From NCBI RefSeq assembly GCF_001592305.1, contig NZ_BCWR01000004.1:186001-250000 (forward strand): 64,000 bases of DNA, read 5' to 3'. The DNA comes from Hydrogenophaga taeniospiralis CCUG 15921. GTDB lineage: Bacteria; Pseudomonadota; Gammaproteobacteria; Burkholderiales; Burkholderiaceae_C. This document shows positions 56,073 to 64,000 of this stretch, one piece after another (the first letter of the stretch is position 1; each line of letters opens with the position of its first letter). A program made the translations under genes and the position numbers. A model generated the notes under the pieces. The model was not told the origin of the DNA and did no database searches. It was given only the letters and a program-made list of their open reading frames with translations.

Positions 56073-56172
56073 GCACCCCCTGCGCCGCTTCGCGTCTTCC
56101 CCCTCTCTCGCCTTCGGCGGGAGGGGGATGCTCCCAGTGGCCCGGCAAAGCCGGTTCCACGGGAGCTCTGGG
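56073..56172 (+). repeat. Family A intergenic repeat, long-hairpin subtype
   Basis: Sense copy starting six bases after the livH stop: CACCCCCTGCGCCGCTTCGCG, CCCCCTCTCTCGCCTTCGG, CGGGAGGGGGATGCTCCCAG, CCCGGCAAAGCCGG, TTCCACGGGAGCTC. It has the extra CCCTCTCTCGCC/GGCGGGAGGG hairpin also seen at 11203-11304. Confidence 0.85.
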
Positions 56173-56225
56173 CAAGACATTTCCCGCCGGGTCGGGTGAT
56201 GGTGAACAACTAAGGAAATTGACAG

Positions 56226-57302
56226 ATGTTCTATCGTGAAAACGGTCAATTCAAGACCTCCTACCGCACCGACCAGCAGATCTTCCCGATCGCGCAGGAC
56301 CGCTGGGCCATCCTCGTGCTGATCGCGTTCGCCTTCATCGGCGTGCCGATGCTGGCCGACGAATACATGTTCCGCGCCATCCTGATCCCGTTCCTGATCC
56401 TGGCGCTGGCCGCCCTGGGCGTGAACATCCTGGTGGGCTACTGCGGCCAGATCTCGCTGGGCTCGGGCGCCTTCATGGCGGTGGGGGCCTACATGGCCTA
56501 CAACACCTACATCCGCATCGAGGGCATGCCGCTGATCATCGCCCTGCTCTCGGGCGGCTTCTTCGCCACGCTGGTGGGCATGTTCTTCGGCATCCCGAGC
56601 CTGCGGGTGAAGGGGCTCTACCTCGCGGTGGCGACGCTGGCGGCGCAGTTCTTCTGCGACTGGGCCTTCCTGCGCATCGGCTGGTTCACCAACAACAACG
56701 CCTCGGGCTCGGTCTCGGTGTCCAACCTGCAGGTGTTCGGCCTGTCCATCGAAACGCCGCTGCAGAAATACCTGTTCTGCCTGGCCTTCCTGGTGGTGTT
56801 CGCGCTGCTGGCGAAAAACCTGGTGCGTTCGGCCATCGGCCGCGAGTGGATGGCGATCCGCGACATGGACGTGGCCGCCGCGGTGATCGGCATCCGCCCC
56901 ATGTACGCCAAGCTCAGCGCCTTCGCGGTCAGCTCGTTCATCGTGGGCGTGGCCGGTGCGCTCTGGGGCTTCGTGCACCTGGGCTCGTGGGAACCGGCGG
57001 CCTTCTCCATCGACCGTTCGTTCCAGCTGCTGTTCATGGTGATCATCGGCGGCATGGGTTCCATCATGGGCAGCTTCTTCGGCGCGGCCTTCATCGTGGT
57101 GCTGCCCATTTTCCTGAACCAGTTCCTGCCGGCCTTGGGCGCGCTGTTCGGCGTGGAGATTTCCACCGCCGCCGTGTCCCACACGGAGTTCATGGTGTTT
57201 GGCGCGCTGATCGTGTGGTTCCTGATCGTGGAGCCGCACGGGCTGGCCAAGCTCTGGAGCATCGGCAAGCAGAAGCTTCGCCTCTGGCCCTTTCCACACT
57301 AG
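56226..57302 (+). CDS. livM: Branched-chain-type ABC permease LivM
   Basis: A 358-residue permease with about ten helices. Characteristic parts are LAALGVNILVGYCGQISLGS, GAFMAVGAYMAYN, IPSLRVKGLYLAVATLAAQF, and the coupling loop REWMAIRDMDVAAAVIGIRP with the following AFAVSSFIVGVAGALWGF. It pairs with LivH. Ribosome site AAGGAAA lies about 9 bases before the start. Separated from livH by 159 bp containing a repeat, and from the binding-protein gene by 76 bp. Confidence 0.9.
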   Translation: MFYRENGQFKTSYRTDQQIFPIAQDRWAILVLIAFAFIGVPMLADEYMFRAILIPFLILALAALGVNILVGYCGQISLGSGAFMAVGAYMAYNTYIRIEGMPLIIALLSGGFFATLVGMFFGIPSLRVKGLYLAVATLAAQFFCDWAFLRIGWFTNNNASGSVSVSNLQVFGLSIETPLQKYLFCLAFLVVFALLAKNLVRSAIGREWMAIRDMDVAAAVIGIRPMYAKLSAFAVSSFIVGVAGALWGFVHLGSWEPAAFSIDRSFQLLFMVIIGGMGSIMGSFFGAAFIVVLPIFLNQFLPALGALFGVEISTAAVSHTEFMVFGALIVWFLIVEPHGLAKLWSIGKQKLRLWPFPH

Positions 57303-57378
57303 TTATGGCTCCCCCCTTTCGCTGCGGTTTCAACGATTTCTTGCGTGTGTGTTTGAACGTTCCTTTAGGAGACAAGTG

Positions 57379-58716
57379 ATGAAAATGCGTAATCTGGTTC
57401 TCTCCGTGTCGCTGGCCTGTGCCGCCCTGTCGGGTGCCGTGGTCCCGACGGCTGCCATGGCCCAGGCCAAGGAGCAGTTCTTTCCCTCACTGGTGTACCG
57501 CACCGGCGCCTACGCGCCCAACGGCGTGCCCTTCGCCAACGGCTATGCCGACTACCTCAAGCTCACCAACGCCCGTGGCGGCATCAACGGCGTGAAGGTC
57601 TCGTTTGAAGAGTGCGAAACCGGCTACGCCACCGACCGCGGCGTGGAGTGCTACGAACGCCTGAAGGGCAAGAACGGTGGCGCCACGGTGTTCCAGCCGC
57701 TGTCCACCGGCATCACCTTCGCTCTGACCGAAAAGGCCCCGGGCGACAAGATTCCGCTGATCACCGCCGGCTATGGCCGCAGCGAGTCGGCCGATGGTGG
57801 CGTGTTCAAGTGGAACTTCCCGATCGCCGGCACCTACTGGGTGGCGGCCGACGTGCTGATCCAGCACATCGCCAAGAAGGAAGGTGGCTACGACAAGCTC
57901 AAGGGCAAGAAGATCGCGCTGGTCTACCACGACAGCCCCTACGGCAAGGAGCCGATCCCGCTGCTGCAGGAGCGCGCCGCCATGCACGGCTTCTCGCTGA
58001 GCCTGCTGCCCGTGACCCACCCCGGCGTGGAGCAGAAGGCCACCTGGCTGCAGATCCGCCAGAGCCGCCCCGACTACGTGCTGAACTGGGGCTGGGGCGT
58101 GATGAACTCCACCGCGCTGAAGGAAGCGCAGGCCACCGGCTACCCGCGCGAGAAGATGTACGGCGTGTGGTGGGCCGGTGCCGAACCCGACGTGAAGGAC
58201 GTGGGTGCGGGCGCCAAGGGTTACAACGCCATCACCATGCAGCACGGCACCGAAACCGGCTCGGCCGTGGTCAAGGAGATCCTGGACAAGGTGCACGCCA
58301 AGGGCGAAGGCACAGGGCCGAAGGAAGAAGTGGGCCAGGTGCTCTACATGCGCGGTCTCATGAGCGCCATGTTCGCGGTGGAGGGTGTTCGCGCCGCACA
58401 GGAAAAGTACGGCAAGGGCAAAGTGGTCACCGGCGAGCAGGCGCGCTGGGGCTATGAAAACCTCAACCTCACGCAGGCCAAGCTCGACGCGCTGGGCTTC
58501 AAGGGCGTGATGCGCCCGATCTCCACCAGCTGCCAGGACCACATGGGCGCGGCCTGGGCCCGCATCCACACCTGGGACGGCAGCAAGTGGGCGTTCAGCA
58601 GCGACTGGTACCAGGCCGATGAACAGATCATCAAGCCCATGGTCAAGGCCGCGGCCGACAAGTACGCCGCCGAGAAGAAGCTGACCCGCAGGACGGGTCA
58701 AGACTGTCAGTCTTGA
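57379..58716 (+). CDS. ABC transporter substrate-binding protein (LivK/HAAT family)
   Basis: A 445-residue periplasmic binding protein. The signal peptide covers residues 1-28 (MKMRNLVLSVSLACAALSGA), cut after AMA. The type I binding fold starts at SLVYRTGAYAPNGVPFANGY and includes LTNARGGINGVKVSFEECET, the typical HAAT start. It is longer than LivJ/LivK (about 345 mature residues), like paralogues for aromatic or fatty compounds. TAGGAGA precedes the ATG. A perfect 25-base palindrome spans the stop codon and probably protects the message, giving excess binding protein over the downstream LivF. Confidence 0.9.
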   Translation: MKMRNLVLSVSLACAALSGAVVPTAAMAQAKEQFFPSLVYRTGAYAPNGVPFANGYADYLKLTNARGGINGVKVSFEECETGYATDRGVECYERLKGKNGGATVFQPLSTGITFALTEKAPGDKIPLITAGYGRSESADGGVFKWNFPIAGTYWVAADVLIQHIAKKEGGYDKLKGKKIALVYHDSPYGKEPIPLLQERAAMHGFSLSLLPVTHPGVEQKATWLQIRQSRPDYVLNWGWGVMNSTALKEAQATGYPREKMYGVWWAGAEPDVKDVGAGAKGYNAITMQHGTETGSAVVKEILDKVHAKGEGTGPKEEVGQVLYMRGLMSAMFAVEGVRAAQEKYGKGKVVTGEQARWGYENLNLTQAKLDALGFKGVMRPISTSCQDHMGAAWARIHTWDGSKWAFSSDWYQADEQIIKPMVKAAADKYAAEKKLTRRTGQDCQS

Positions 58717-58719
58717 CCC
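58695..58719 (+). terminator. Perfect palindrome spanning the binding-protein stop codon
   Basis: GGGTCAAGACTG, one T, CAGTCTTGACCC: a 12-pair inverted repeat that overlaps the last six codons and the stop. No T-tract, so more likely an mRNA-stabilising or attenuating hairpin than an intrinsic terminator. Confidence 0.65.
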
Positions 58720-58800
58720 ACCCCCGCCGCCGCTGCGCGGCGACCCCCTCAAGGGGGCGACACCTGCGGCCCGGCAAAGCCGGTTCCGCGGTGTCCCCGG
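58718..58800 (+). repeat. Family A intergenic repeat
   Basis: Sense copy right after the binding-protein stop: CCCCCGCCGCCGCTGCGCGG, CCCCCTCAAGGGGGCGACACC, CCCGGCAAAGCCGG, TTCCGCGGTGTCCCCGG. The outer arms GACACCTGCGG and CCGCGGTGTC show paired changes relative to other copies. Confidence 0.85.
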
Positions 58801-58829
58801 ATGGGGTCACCTCACTTGCGGCGGGTCTC

Positions 58830-58878
58830 GGCGGCTGACTTCAGCCGCCATCCACAAGACCGGCGCGCCGCGTCTTGT
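58830..58878 (+). other. Two further hairpins before livF
   Basis: GGCGGCTGA with TCAGCCGCC (58830-58849, tight loop), then ACAAGAC with GTCTTGT (58854-58878) enclosing the self-complementary CGGCGCGCCG. With the upstream palindrome and repeat, the whole 185 bp between the two genes is structured. It ends 23 bases before the livF ATG. Confidence 0.55.
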
Positions 58879-58901
58879 GAATGGTTCACGAGGAACACAC
58901 C

Positions 58902-59714
58902 ATGAGCACCACTCCCAACATCGTTCTCAACGTCAACGGCATCGAGGTCATCTACAACCATGTGATCCTGGTGCTGAAGGGCGTTTCGCTCAACGTGCCC
59001 GAGGGCAAGATCGCTGCCGTGCTGGGTGGCAACGGCGCGGGCAAGACGACCACGCTGCGCGCCATCTCCAACCTGCTCAAGGCCGAGCGCGGTGAGGTCA
59101 CCAAGGGCAGCATCGAGCTGCGCGGCGACCGCATCGAAAACCTCACGCCGGCCGACCTGGTGAACCGGGGCGTGGTACAGGTGATGGAAGGGCGGCATTG
59201 TTTTGCCCACCTGACCATCGAGGAAAACCTGCTCACCGGCTCCTACACGCGCACCGACAAGGGCGAGATCGCGGCGAATCTGGAGAAGGTCTACAACTAC
59301 TTCCCGCGCCTGAAGACGCGCCGCACCTCGCAGGCGGCCTACACCTCGGGCGGCGAGCAGCAGATGTGCGCCATCGGGCGCGCGCTCATGACCAACCCCA
59401 GCGTGATGCTGCTCGACGAGCCCTCGATGGGCCTGGCGCCGCAGATCGTGGAAGAGGTGTTCGAGATCGTGAAAGACCTCAACACCAAAGAGAAAGTCAC
59501 CTTCCTGCTGGCCGAGCAGAACACCAACATGGCGCTGCGCTATGCCGACTACGGCTACATCATGGAATCGGGCCGCATCGTGATGGACGGCGCCGCGGCC
59601 GACCTGCGCAACAACGAGGACGTGAAAGAGTTCTACCTGGGCATGGGCGGCGGTGAGCGCAAGTCGTTCAAGGACGTGAAGTCGTACAAGCGCAGAAAGC
59701 GTTGGCTCGCTTGA
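58902..59714 (+). CDS. livF: Branched-chain-type ABC transporter ATPase LivF
   Basis: A 270-residue ATPase. Walker A is [13 protein letters not shown], signature SGGEQQMCAIGRALMTNPSV, Walker B MLLDEPSMGLAPQIVEEVFE, and the H-loop position reads AEQNTN as in LivF. The C-terminal tail FKDVKSYKRRKRWLA is a basic extension beyond the usual LivF end. The ATG at 58902 has ACGAGGA upstream; an earlier ATG at 58881 lacks one. A family A repeat follows. Confidence 0.9.
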   Translation: MSTTPNIVLNVNGIEVIYNHVILVLKGVSLNVPEGKIAAVLGGNGAGKTTTLRAISNLLKAERGEVTKGSIELRGDRIENLTPADLVNRGVVQVMEGRHCFAHLTIEENLLTGSYTRTDKGEIAANLEKVYNYFPRLKTRRTSQAAYTSGGEQQMCAIGRALMTNPSVMLLDEPSMGLAPQIVEEVFEIVKDLNTKEKVTFLLAEQNTNMALRYADYGYIMESGRIVMDGAAADLRNNEDVKEFYLGMGGGERKSFKDVKSYKRRKRWLA

Positions 59715-59720
59715 TGGCCA

Positions 59721-59800
59721 ACCCCCGCGCCGCCTTCGGCGTCACCCCCTCAAGGGGGCTTTGCTCCTGGCCCGGCGAAGCCGGTTCCACCGCGTTCTGA
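59721..59800 (+). repeat. Family A intergenic repeat
   Basis: Sense copy six bases after the livF stop: CCCCCGCGCCGCCTTCGGCG, TCACCCCCTCAAGGGGGC, TCCTGGCCCGGCGAAGCCGG, TTCCACCGCGTTC. The outer arms are more diverged than in other copies. Confidence 0.8.
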
Positions 59801-59838
59801 GATTACTCCCCCTCACACCACTTCTGTAGTTTTCAGCC

Positions 59839-61092
59839 ATGACCCAATTCTTTGATGCCCTGGAAACCCGCTCCCCTGACGAGCGTGAGGCGGCGCAGAT
59901 GGCTGCGTTGTCGGTGCAGATCGCGCATGCGCAGGCGAACAGCCCTGCGTTTGCCGAGCTGCTGAAGGGGGTGGACGCGGCTGGCGTGAACAGCCGCGAA
60001 GCGCTCGCGCGCCTGCCGGTGATCCGCAAGCACGAGTTGCTGGACAAGCAGAAGGCCTCGCGCACCGCGGGCGGCGATGCCTTCGGGGGGTTTTCGACCC
60101 TGCTACGTGGCCCCGCGATGTCGCGGGTGTTCGCCTCGCCGGGCCCGATCTACGAACCCGAGGGCGCCTCCAAGGACTACTGGCGCGCCGGCCGCGCCCT
60201 GTATGCCGCCGGCTTTCGCGCGGGCGAACTGGTGCACAACAGCTTCAGCTACCACATGACACCGGGCGCCTTCATCCTGGAGTCGGGCGCGCACGCGGTG
60301 GGCTGCACCGTGTTCCCCGCCGGCACCGGCCAGACCGAACAGCAGCTCGACGCCATGCTGGCGCTCCAGCCCGACGGCTACACCGGCACGCCCAGCTTTC
60401 TGCGCATCCTGCTGGAAAAGGCGGCCGAGAGCGGTGCCGACATCCGCAGCCTGACCAAGGCCTCGGTCGGTGGCGAGGCCTGCCCACCGAGCCTGACGGC
60501 CTGGTTCAAGGAACAGAGCGTGGACGTGTACCAGACCTACGCCACCGCCGACCTCGGCCTTGTGGCCTACGAGACCCGCGCGCGCCAGGGCCTGGTGCTG
60601 GAAGAAGGCGTGATCGTGGAGATCGTGCGCCCGGGCACGGGCGACCCGGTGCCCGAGGGCGAGGTGGGCGAGCTGGTGGTGACCAGCCTGAACCCGGCCT
60701 ACCCGCTGATCCGCTTCGGCACCGGCGACCTGTCCGCGATCCTGAGCGGCACCTGCCCCACCGGGCGCACCGCGCCGCGCATCAAGGGCTGGATGGGGCG
60801 TGCCGACCAGACCACCAAGATCAAGGGCATGTTCGTGCACGCCTCGCAGGTGGCCGAGATCGTGCGGCGTTTCCCCCAGGTGCAGAAGGCCCGGCTGGTG
60901 GTCAGCGGCGAAATGGCCAACGACCGGATGAACCTGCTGGTCGAGACCACGGACACCACCGACGGCCTGCGAGCGCAGCTGGAAGCGGCGGTGCGCGAGG
61001 TCACCAAGCTGCGCGGCGAGATCCAGGTGGTGAGCCCGGGCAGCCTGCCCAACGACGGCAAGGTGATCGAGGACGCGCGGAGTTATCAGTAG
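59839..61092 (+). CDS. Phenylacetate-CoA ligase-family protein
   Basis: A 417-residue ANL-superfamily ligase of the PaaK type. LPVIRKHELLDKQKAS near residue 54, GTPSFLRILLEKAAESG, VGGEACPPSLTAWFKEQ for the aryl-acid pocket and YATADLGLVAYETRARQG are visible. The C-terminal hinge GRADQTTKIKGMFVHASQVA with IRFGTGDLSAIL precedes it. The N-terminal P-loop motif of ANL enzymes is poorly conserved (VFASPGPIYEP), as in many PaaK-like proteins. It ends the transporter operon and would activate an imported aromatic or alicyclic acid. Confidence 0.85.
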   Translation: MTQFFDALETRSPDEREAAQMAALSVQIAHAQANSPAFAELLKGVDAAGVNSREALARLPVIRKHELLDKQKASRTAGGDAFGGFSTLLRGPAMSRVFASPGPIYEPEGASKDYWRAGRALYAAGFRAGELVHNSFSYHMTPGAFILESGAHAVGCTVFPAGTGQTEQQLDAMLALQPDGYTGTPSFLRILLEKAAESGADIRSLTKASVGGEACPPSLTAWFKEQSVDVYQTYATADLGLVAYETRARQGLVLEEGVIVEIVRPGTGDPVPEGEVGELVVTSLNPAYPLIRFGTGDLSAILSGTCPTGRTAPRIKGWMGRADQTTKIKGMFVHASQVAEIVRRFPQVQKARLVVSGEMANDRMNLLVETTDTTDGLRAQLEAAVREVTKLRGEIQVVSPGSLPNDGKVIEDARSYQ

Positions 61093-61226
61093 CCCGCCTG
61101 ACCGGCCATGACATCGCTCAAACACAGGGTTTCCCCCGAGTGCCGGATACGTACTTCCCGCGATTTTTGTCTTGTGTCCAGGGACTACGATTCAGCGTCG
61201 AATATTCAACCCATAGGAGCATCTGC

Positions 61227-62210
61227 ATGAACAAGATCCTGGCTTTTGCCTTGACCGCTGCCGTCTCGTCGGGCGCCTTCGCCCAGGACTTCCCCAGCAA
61301 GCCCATCACCCTGGTGGTGCCCTTCGCTGCAGGCGGCCCCACCGACCTGGTGGCCCGCCAACTGGCCGAAGCCCTGCGCAAGCCCCTGGGCGGCGCCACT
61401 GTGGTGGTGGAAAACGCAGCCGGTGCCGGCGGCACCATCGGCGCCACCAAGGTCGCTCGCGCCACGCCCGACGGCCACACCCTGCTGGTCTGGCACATCG
61501 GCATGGCCGCCACCACCAGTCTGTACCGCAAGCAGCAGTTCAAGCCGCTGGAAGACTTCGAGTACCTGGGCATGATCAACGACGTGCCCATGACCCTGCT
61601 GGGCGCGCCCAAGCTGCCGGCCAAGACCTACCGCGACTTCGAGAACTACATCCGCGCCAACGGCGGCAAGCTCAACCTGGCGCACGCCGGCCTGGGCTCC
61701 GCTTCGCACCTGTGCGGCCTGATGTGGCAGTCGGCCGTGAAGCTGGACAAGTCCATGACCACCATCGCCTACCGCGGCACCGGCCCGGCCATGAACGACC
61801 TGATCGGCGGCCAGGTGGACGTGATGTGTGACCAGACCACCAACACCACCAGCCAGATCGAGGCCGGCCGCGTCAAGGCCTTTGCCGTGACCACGGCCAA
61901 GCCGTTGTCCAACCACAAGCTGCTCAAGGACTACCCCTCGCTGCAGGAGATGGGCCTGAAGGGCTTCAACCTGACCATCTGGCACGCCATGTATGCCCCC
62001 AAGGGCACGCCGGCCGACGTGACCAAGAAGCTCAATGACGCTTTGCAGGTCGCTCTGAAGGACCCCGAGTTCATCAAGCGCCAGGAAGCGCTGGGCGCCG
62101 TGGTGGTGAACGACAACCGCGTGACCCCGGCCGGTCACAAGGCCTACGTGGCCGGCGAGATCACCAAGCTTAAAACCGCCATCGACGCGGCCGGTCAGTT
62201 CGCAGACTGA
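61227..62210 (+). CDS. Bug-family (tripartite tricarboxylate type) substrate-binding protein
   Basis: A 327-residue periplasmic binding protein of the Bug/TctC family. Signal MNKILAFALTAAVSSGAFAQ is followed by the diagnostic opening FPSKPITLVVPFAAGGPTDL and VVVENAAGAGGTIGATKVAR, then NLAHAGLGSASHLCGLMWQ and VDVMCDQTTN. TAGGAGC precedes the ATG. These receptors often lack adjacent TctA/TctB membrane genes, as here. The ligand is probably a carboxylic acid or amide. A family A repeat follows the stop. Confidence 0.9.
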   Translation: MNKILAFALTAAVSSGAFAQDFPSKPITLVVPFAAGGPTDLVARQLAEALRKPLGGATVVVENAAGAGGTIGATKVARATPDGHTLLVWHIGMAATTSLYRKQQFKPLEDFEYLGMINDVPMTLLGAPKLPAKTYRDFENYIRANGGKLNLAHAGLGSASHLCGLMWQSAVKLDKSMTTIAYRGTGPAMNDLIGGQVDVMCDQTTNTTSQIEAGRVKAFAVTTAKPLSNHKLLKDYPSLQEMGLKGFNLTIWHAMYAPKGTPADVTKKLNDALQVALKDPEFIKRQEALGAVVVNDNRVTPAGHKAYVAGEITKLKTAIDAAGQFAD

Positions 62211-62218
62211 CCGTTGAC

Positions 62219-62297
62219 CACCCCTGCGGCGCTGCGCGCCGTCCCCTCAAGGGGACGATGCCAGTGGCCCGGCGGAGCCGGTTCCACGGCATCCACT
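62219..62297 (+). repeat. Family A intergenic repeat
   Basis: Sense copy eight bases after the stop: CCCCTGCGGCGCTGCGCGCC, TCCCCTCAAGGGGACGATGCC, CCCGGCGGAGCCGG, TTCCACGGCATCC. The G-run hairpin is four pairs here instead of five, with TCAA loop kept. Confidence 0.85.
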
Positions 62298-62335
62298 CGG
62301 CCAAGGCACGCGCGCCAGCGAGGGGAGAGGCCGAC

Positions 62336-62755
62336 ATGATCCCGACCCGGGTGGTGGATTCCATCGCCGAGCTGCAGCCCGCCGACGCGGGCTGCATTGC
62401 CTTGAGCGGTTCACACGGGGGCCTGAGCGCCGCCCGCTATGCGCTGGCCGTGCGGCCGCTGCTGTCGGTGTTCAACGATGCGGGCGTGGGCAAGGACGCG
62501 GCGGGTGTCGCCGGTCTGACGCTCTTGCAGGCCCAGGGGCTGGCCGCCTGCACCGTGTCGCATACGAGCGCCTGCATCGGGCAGGCCGCTTCTACACTCG
62601 CCTGCGGCGTGGTCAGCCACGCCAACGAAGCGGCGCGCGCGCTGGGCATCGTGACGGGCCAGCCCCTGCGGCCGCAGTTGCAGACCCTCACCAGGAAACA
62701 CCCATGCGCGCCAGCCCCCGACCACCCAGCCCTCGCACCCGGCGCCGACAACTGA
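62336..62755 (+). CDS. Hypothetical protein of unrecognised family (139 residues)
   Basis: Not recognised. From ATG 62336 it encodes [20 protein letters not shown], then [40 protein letters not shown], a Cys-containing stretch [19 protein letters not shown] and [20 protein letters not shown]. Glycine-rich turns around short hydrophobic strands suggest a small alpha/beta domain with possible nucleotide- or phosphate-binding loops ([13 protein letters not shown]). No signal peptide. It lies between two Bug-family binding proteins and overlaps the second by 52 bp, so they are translated together. A cytosolic role linked to the imported compound is a guess. Confidence 0.65.
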   Translation: MIPTRVVDSIAELQPADAGCIALSGSHGGLSAARYALAVRPLLSVFNDAGVGKDAAGVAGLTLLQAQGLAACTVSHTSACIGQAASTLACGVVSHANEAARALGIVTGQPLRPQLQTLTRKHPCAPAPDHPALAPGADN

Positions 62756-63729
62756 TCGCGCTCGCCACCCTTGGCGCCACCGCGCTGCTGCCGGGCCTGG
62801 TCGCGGCGCAGGGCGCGTGGCCGTCCAAGCCGGTGCGCATCGTGGTGCCCTTTGCCCCGGGCGGCACCACCGACATCCTCGCGCGCGTGCTGGCGCCCGA
62901 GCTCAGCAAGGCCCTGGGTCAGCCTGTCGTGGTGGACAACCGGGGAGGTGCCGGCGGCAACATCGGCGCCGACCTGGTGGCCAAGGCGCCCGGCGATGGC
63001 TACACCCTGCTCATGGGCACCGTCGGCACGCACGGCATCAACAAGTCGCTCTACGCCAGTCTGCCCTACGATCCGCAAAAAGACTTTGCCCCCATCACCC
63101 TGGTGGCCGGTGTGCCCAACGTGATGGTCATGAACGCCAAACGAGCGCAGGAACTGGGCATCCAGTCGGTACCGGATTTCGTGCGCTACGCCAAGGCCCA
63201 TCCGGGCCAGCTCAACATGGCGTCCAGTGGCAACGGCACCTCCATCCACCTCGCGAGCGAGCTGTTCAAGGCGCGCACCGGGATCTTCATGACCCACATC
63301 CCCTACCGCGGGTCCGGCCCGGCCCTGAAGGACCTGATCGGCGGGCAGATGGACGTGATGTTCGACAACCTGCCCTCGGCCATGCCCCACATCCAATCGG
63401 GCCACCTCAAGGCGTTCGCGGTGACCAGCGCGGTGCGCTCGGACAGCATGCCCGAGCTGCCCACGGTGGCCGAAGCCGGTGCCCTGCCAGGTTTCGAAGC
63501 CAGTTCCTGGTTCGGCCTGCTCGCGCCCGCGGGCACGCCGCCCGACATCGTCAACCGCCTGCAGCAGGAGACCACGAAGGCGCTCAACCTGCCCGCGGTG
63601 AAAGCCCGCCTGCTGTCGCTCGGGGCCATCCCCGGCGGCGACACACCGCAAGCATTCGCCCGCCAGATCGAAGCCGAGATCAGCAAATGGGCCCCGGTGG
63701 TGAAAGCCTCGGGCGCGAAGGTGGACTGA
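62704..63729 (+). CDS. Bug-family substrate-binding protein, twin-arginine-like signal
   Basis: A 341-residue Bug/TctC-type receptor. N-terminal [20 protein letters not shown] could be a Tat-type signal (RRRQLI), cut after VAAQ. The mature protein begins [20 protein letters not shown] and has [40 protein letters not shown] and [14 protein letters not shown]. It overlaps the 3' end of the preceding unrecognised gene by 52 bp. Tandem family B repeats follow its stop directly. Confidence 0.9.
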   Translation: MRASPRPPSPRTRRRQLIALATLGATALLPGLVAAQGAWPSKPVRIVVPFAPGGTTDILARVLAPELSKALGQPVVVDNRGGAGGNIGADLVAKAPGDGYTLLMGTVGTHGINKSLYASLPYDPQKDFAPITLVAGVPNVMVMNAKRAQELGIQSVPDFVRYAKAHPGQLNMASSGNGTSIHLASELFKARTGIFMTHIPYRGSGPALKDLIGGQMDVMFDNLPSAMPHIQSGHLKAFAVTSAVRSDSMPELPTVAEAGALPGFEASSWFGLLAPAGTPPDIVNRLQQETTKALNLPAVKARLLSLGAIPGGDTPQAFARQIEAEISKWAPVVKASGAKVD

Positions 63730-63926
63730 CCCGCGCAGCGGCGGAGCGTGGGGGCCACAGGGCCAGCCGCCGGGCCGCCCCAAGGCAGGCCCAGCCCCCT
63801 CGGGGGGTAGCGACCCGCGTAGCGGCGGAGCGTGGGGGCGACACGATCCGGCGCAGGGCCGCCCCAAGCCGGATCAGCCCCCTCGGGGGGTAGCGACCCG
63901 CGCAGCGGCGGAGCGTGGGGGCTACA
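63730..63926 (+). repeat. Tandem family B repeats, about 2.4 units of 83-84 bp
   Basis: Units begin at 63730, 63814 and 63897. Each reads CCCGCGCAGCGGCGGAGCGT, GGGGGC, a variable block, GGGCCGCCCCAAG, AGCCCCCTCGGGGGGTAGCGA; the last unit stops after about 30 bases. The second unit's CGATCCGGCG and GCCGGATCAG arms match the copy in the macB ATPase gene. The first starts on the base after the binding-protein stop. Confidence 0.85.
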
Positions 63927-63929
63927 GCT

Positions 63930-64000
63930 TCACACACCCCAGACAACGTCCACCTTGGCCTGCTCGCAGCGCTTGAGCATCTCGATGAACGGGGCACAGC
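63930..64000 (-). CDS. C-terminal end of an unidentified gene, cut by window
   Basis: On the minus strand the last 22 codons before a TGA read CAPFIEMLKRCEQAKVDVVW plus GV. The composition looks like a real protein C-terminus and the frame is open to the window edge, but the fragment is too short to identify. Confidence 0.4.
   Translation of the reverse strand, partial: CAPFIEMLKRCEQAKVDVVWGV

Noticed and set aside
54335..59714. Repeats inside the transporter operon as signs of pseudogenes or insertion sequences
   Set aside because: All transporter genes are full length with intact motifs, and the repeats carry no transposase or target duplication that I can see.
63730..63926. Tandem units at the window end as a CRISPR array
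   Set aside because: Units are 83-84 bp, adjacent to each other without unique spacers, and match dispersed repeats elsewhere in the window.

Overview
The window is a high-GC (about two thirds or more G+C by eye) chromosomal stretch of a betaproteobacterium, most likely a Comamonadaceae member (Hydrogenophaga/Variovorax-like). The grounds are the codon use, the Bug-family binding proteins, a phc-type operon, fused isobutyryl-CoA mutase IcmF, and many intergenic GC-rich repeats. This placement is inferred from gene content, not from a search. I see no rRNA, tRNA, CRISPR array, insertion sequence or prophage, and no gap over 300 bp lacks a gene.

Layout. 1-5530: end of icmF, a c4-like dihaem cytochrome behind an FNR-type site, arginase and a LysE exporter. 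5654-12829: monooxygenase-fold protein, GMC oxidoreductase, 3-hydroxybutyryl-CoA dehydrogenase, hemerythrin, glutathione reductase, AMP nucleosidase. 12930-19763: a tripartite MacAB/outer-membrane-factor efflux operon, then a Tat-exported esterase-like protein and a YjdF-type membrane protein. 19765-23805: purT and psd on the minus strand, diverging from a NodIJ-like ABC exporter. 24020-31197: small unknown, YbdK ligase, Kef-type antiporter, unknown lipoprotein, DUF2059 protein, methyltransferase, SrkA kinase. 31395-32327: ohrR-ohr with a clear operator.

32387-37308 (minus) is a four-gene operon with the order and domain content of the Ralstonia phcBSRQ quorum-sensing operon. 37528-42480 (minus) holds a 2OG-Fe(II) oxygenase, a YbhN-type membrane protein, htpG behind a near-consensus heat-shock promoter, and a LysR regulator diverging from an alcohol dehydrogenase.

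43650-49836 (minus) is an unusual four-gene unit: TonB-dependent receptor, YfiR-family periplasmic protein, a histidine kinase whose N-terminus resembles the diguanylate cyclase YfiN, and an alpha/beta hydrolase. It looks like a YfiBNR-type envelope switch rewired to a phosphorelay. I consider it the best candidate for an undescribed system here.

50075-52119: RluF-like pseudouridine synthase and a Crp/Fnr regulator. 52309-61092 (plus): an uptake and activation module with an acyl-CoA synthetase, a complete branched-chain-type ABC transporter (LivG, H, M, binding protein, F) and a second CoA ligase. 61227-63729: two Bug-family binding proteins around an unrecognised 139-residue gene.

Two families of about 80-100 bp repeats lie throughout. 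Most copies start directly behind a stop codon in the orientation of that gene. One copy supplies the N-terminal codons of the MacB ATPase gene, and another supplies the last codons of the GMC oxidoreductase gene.
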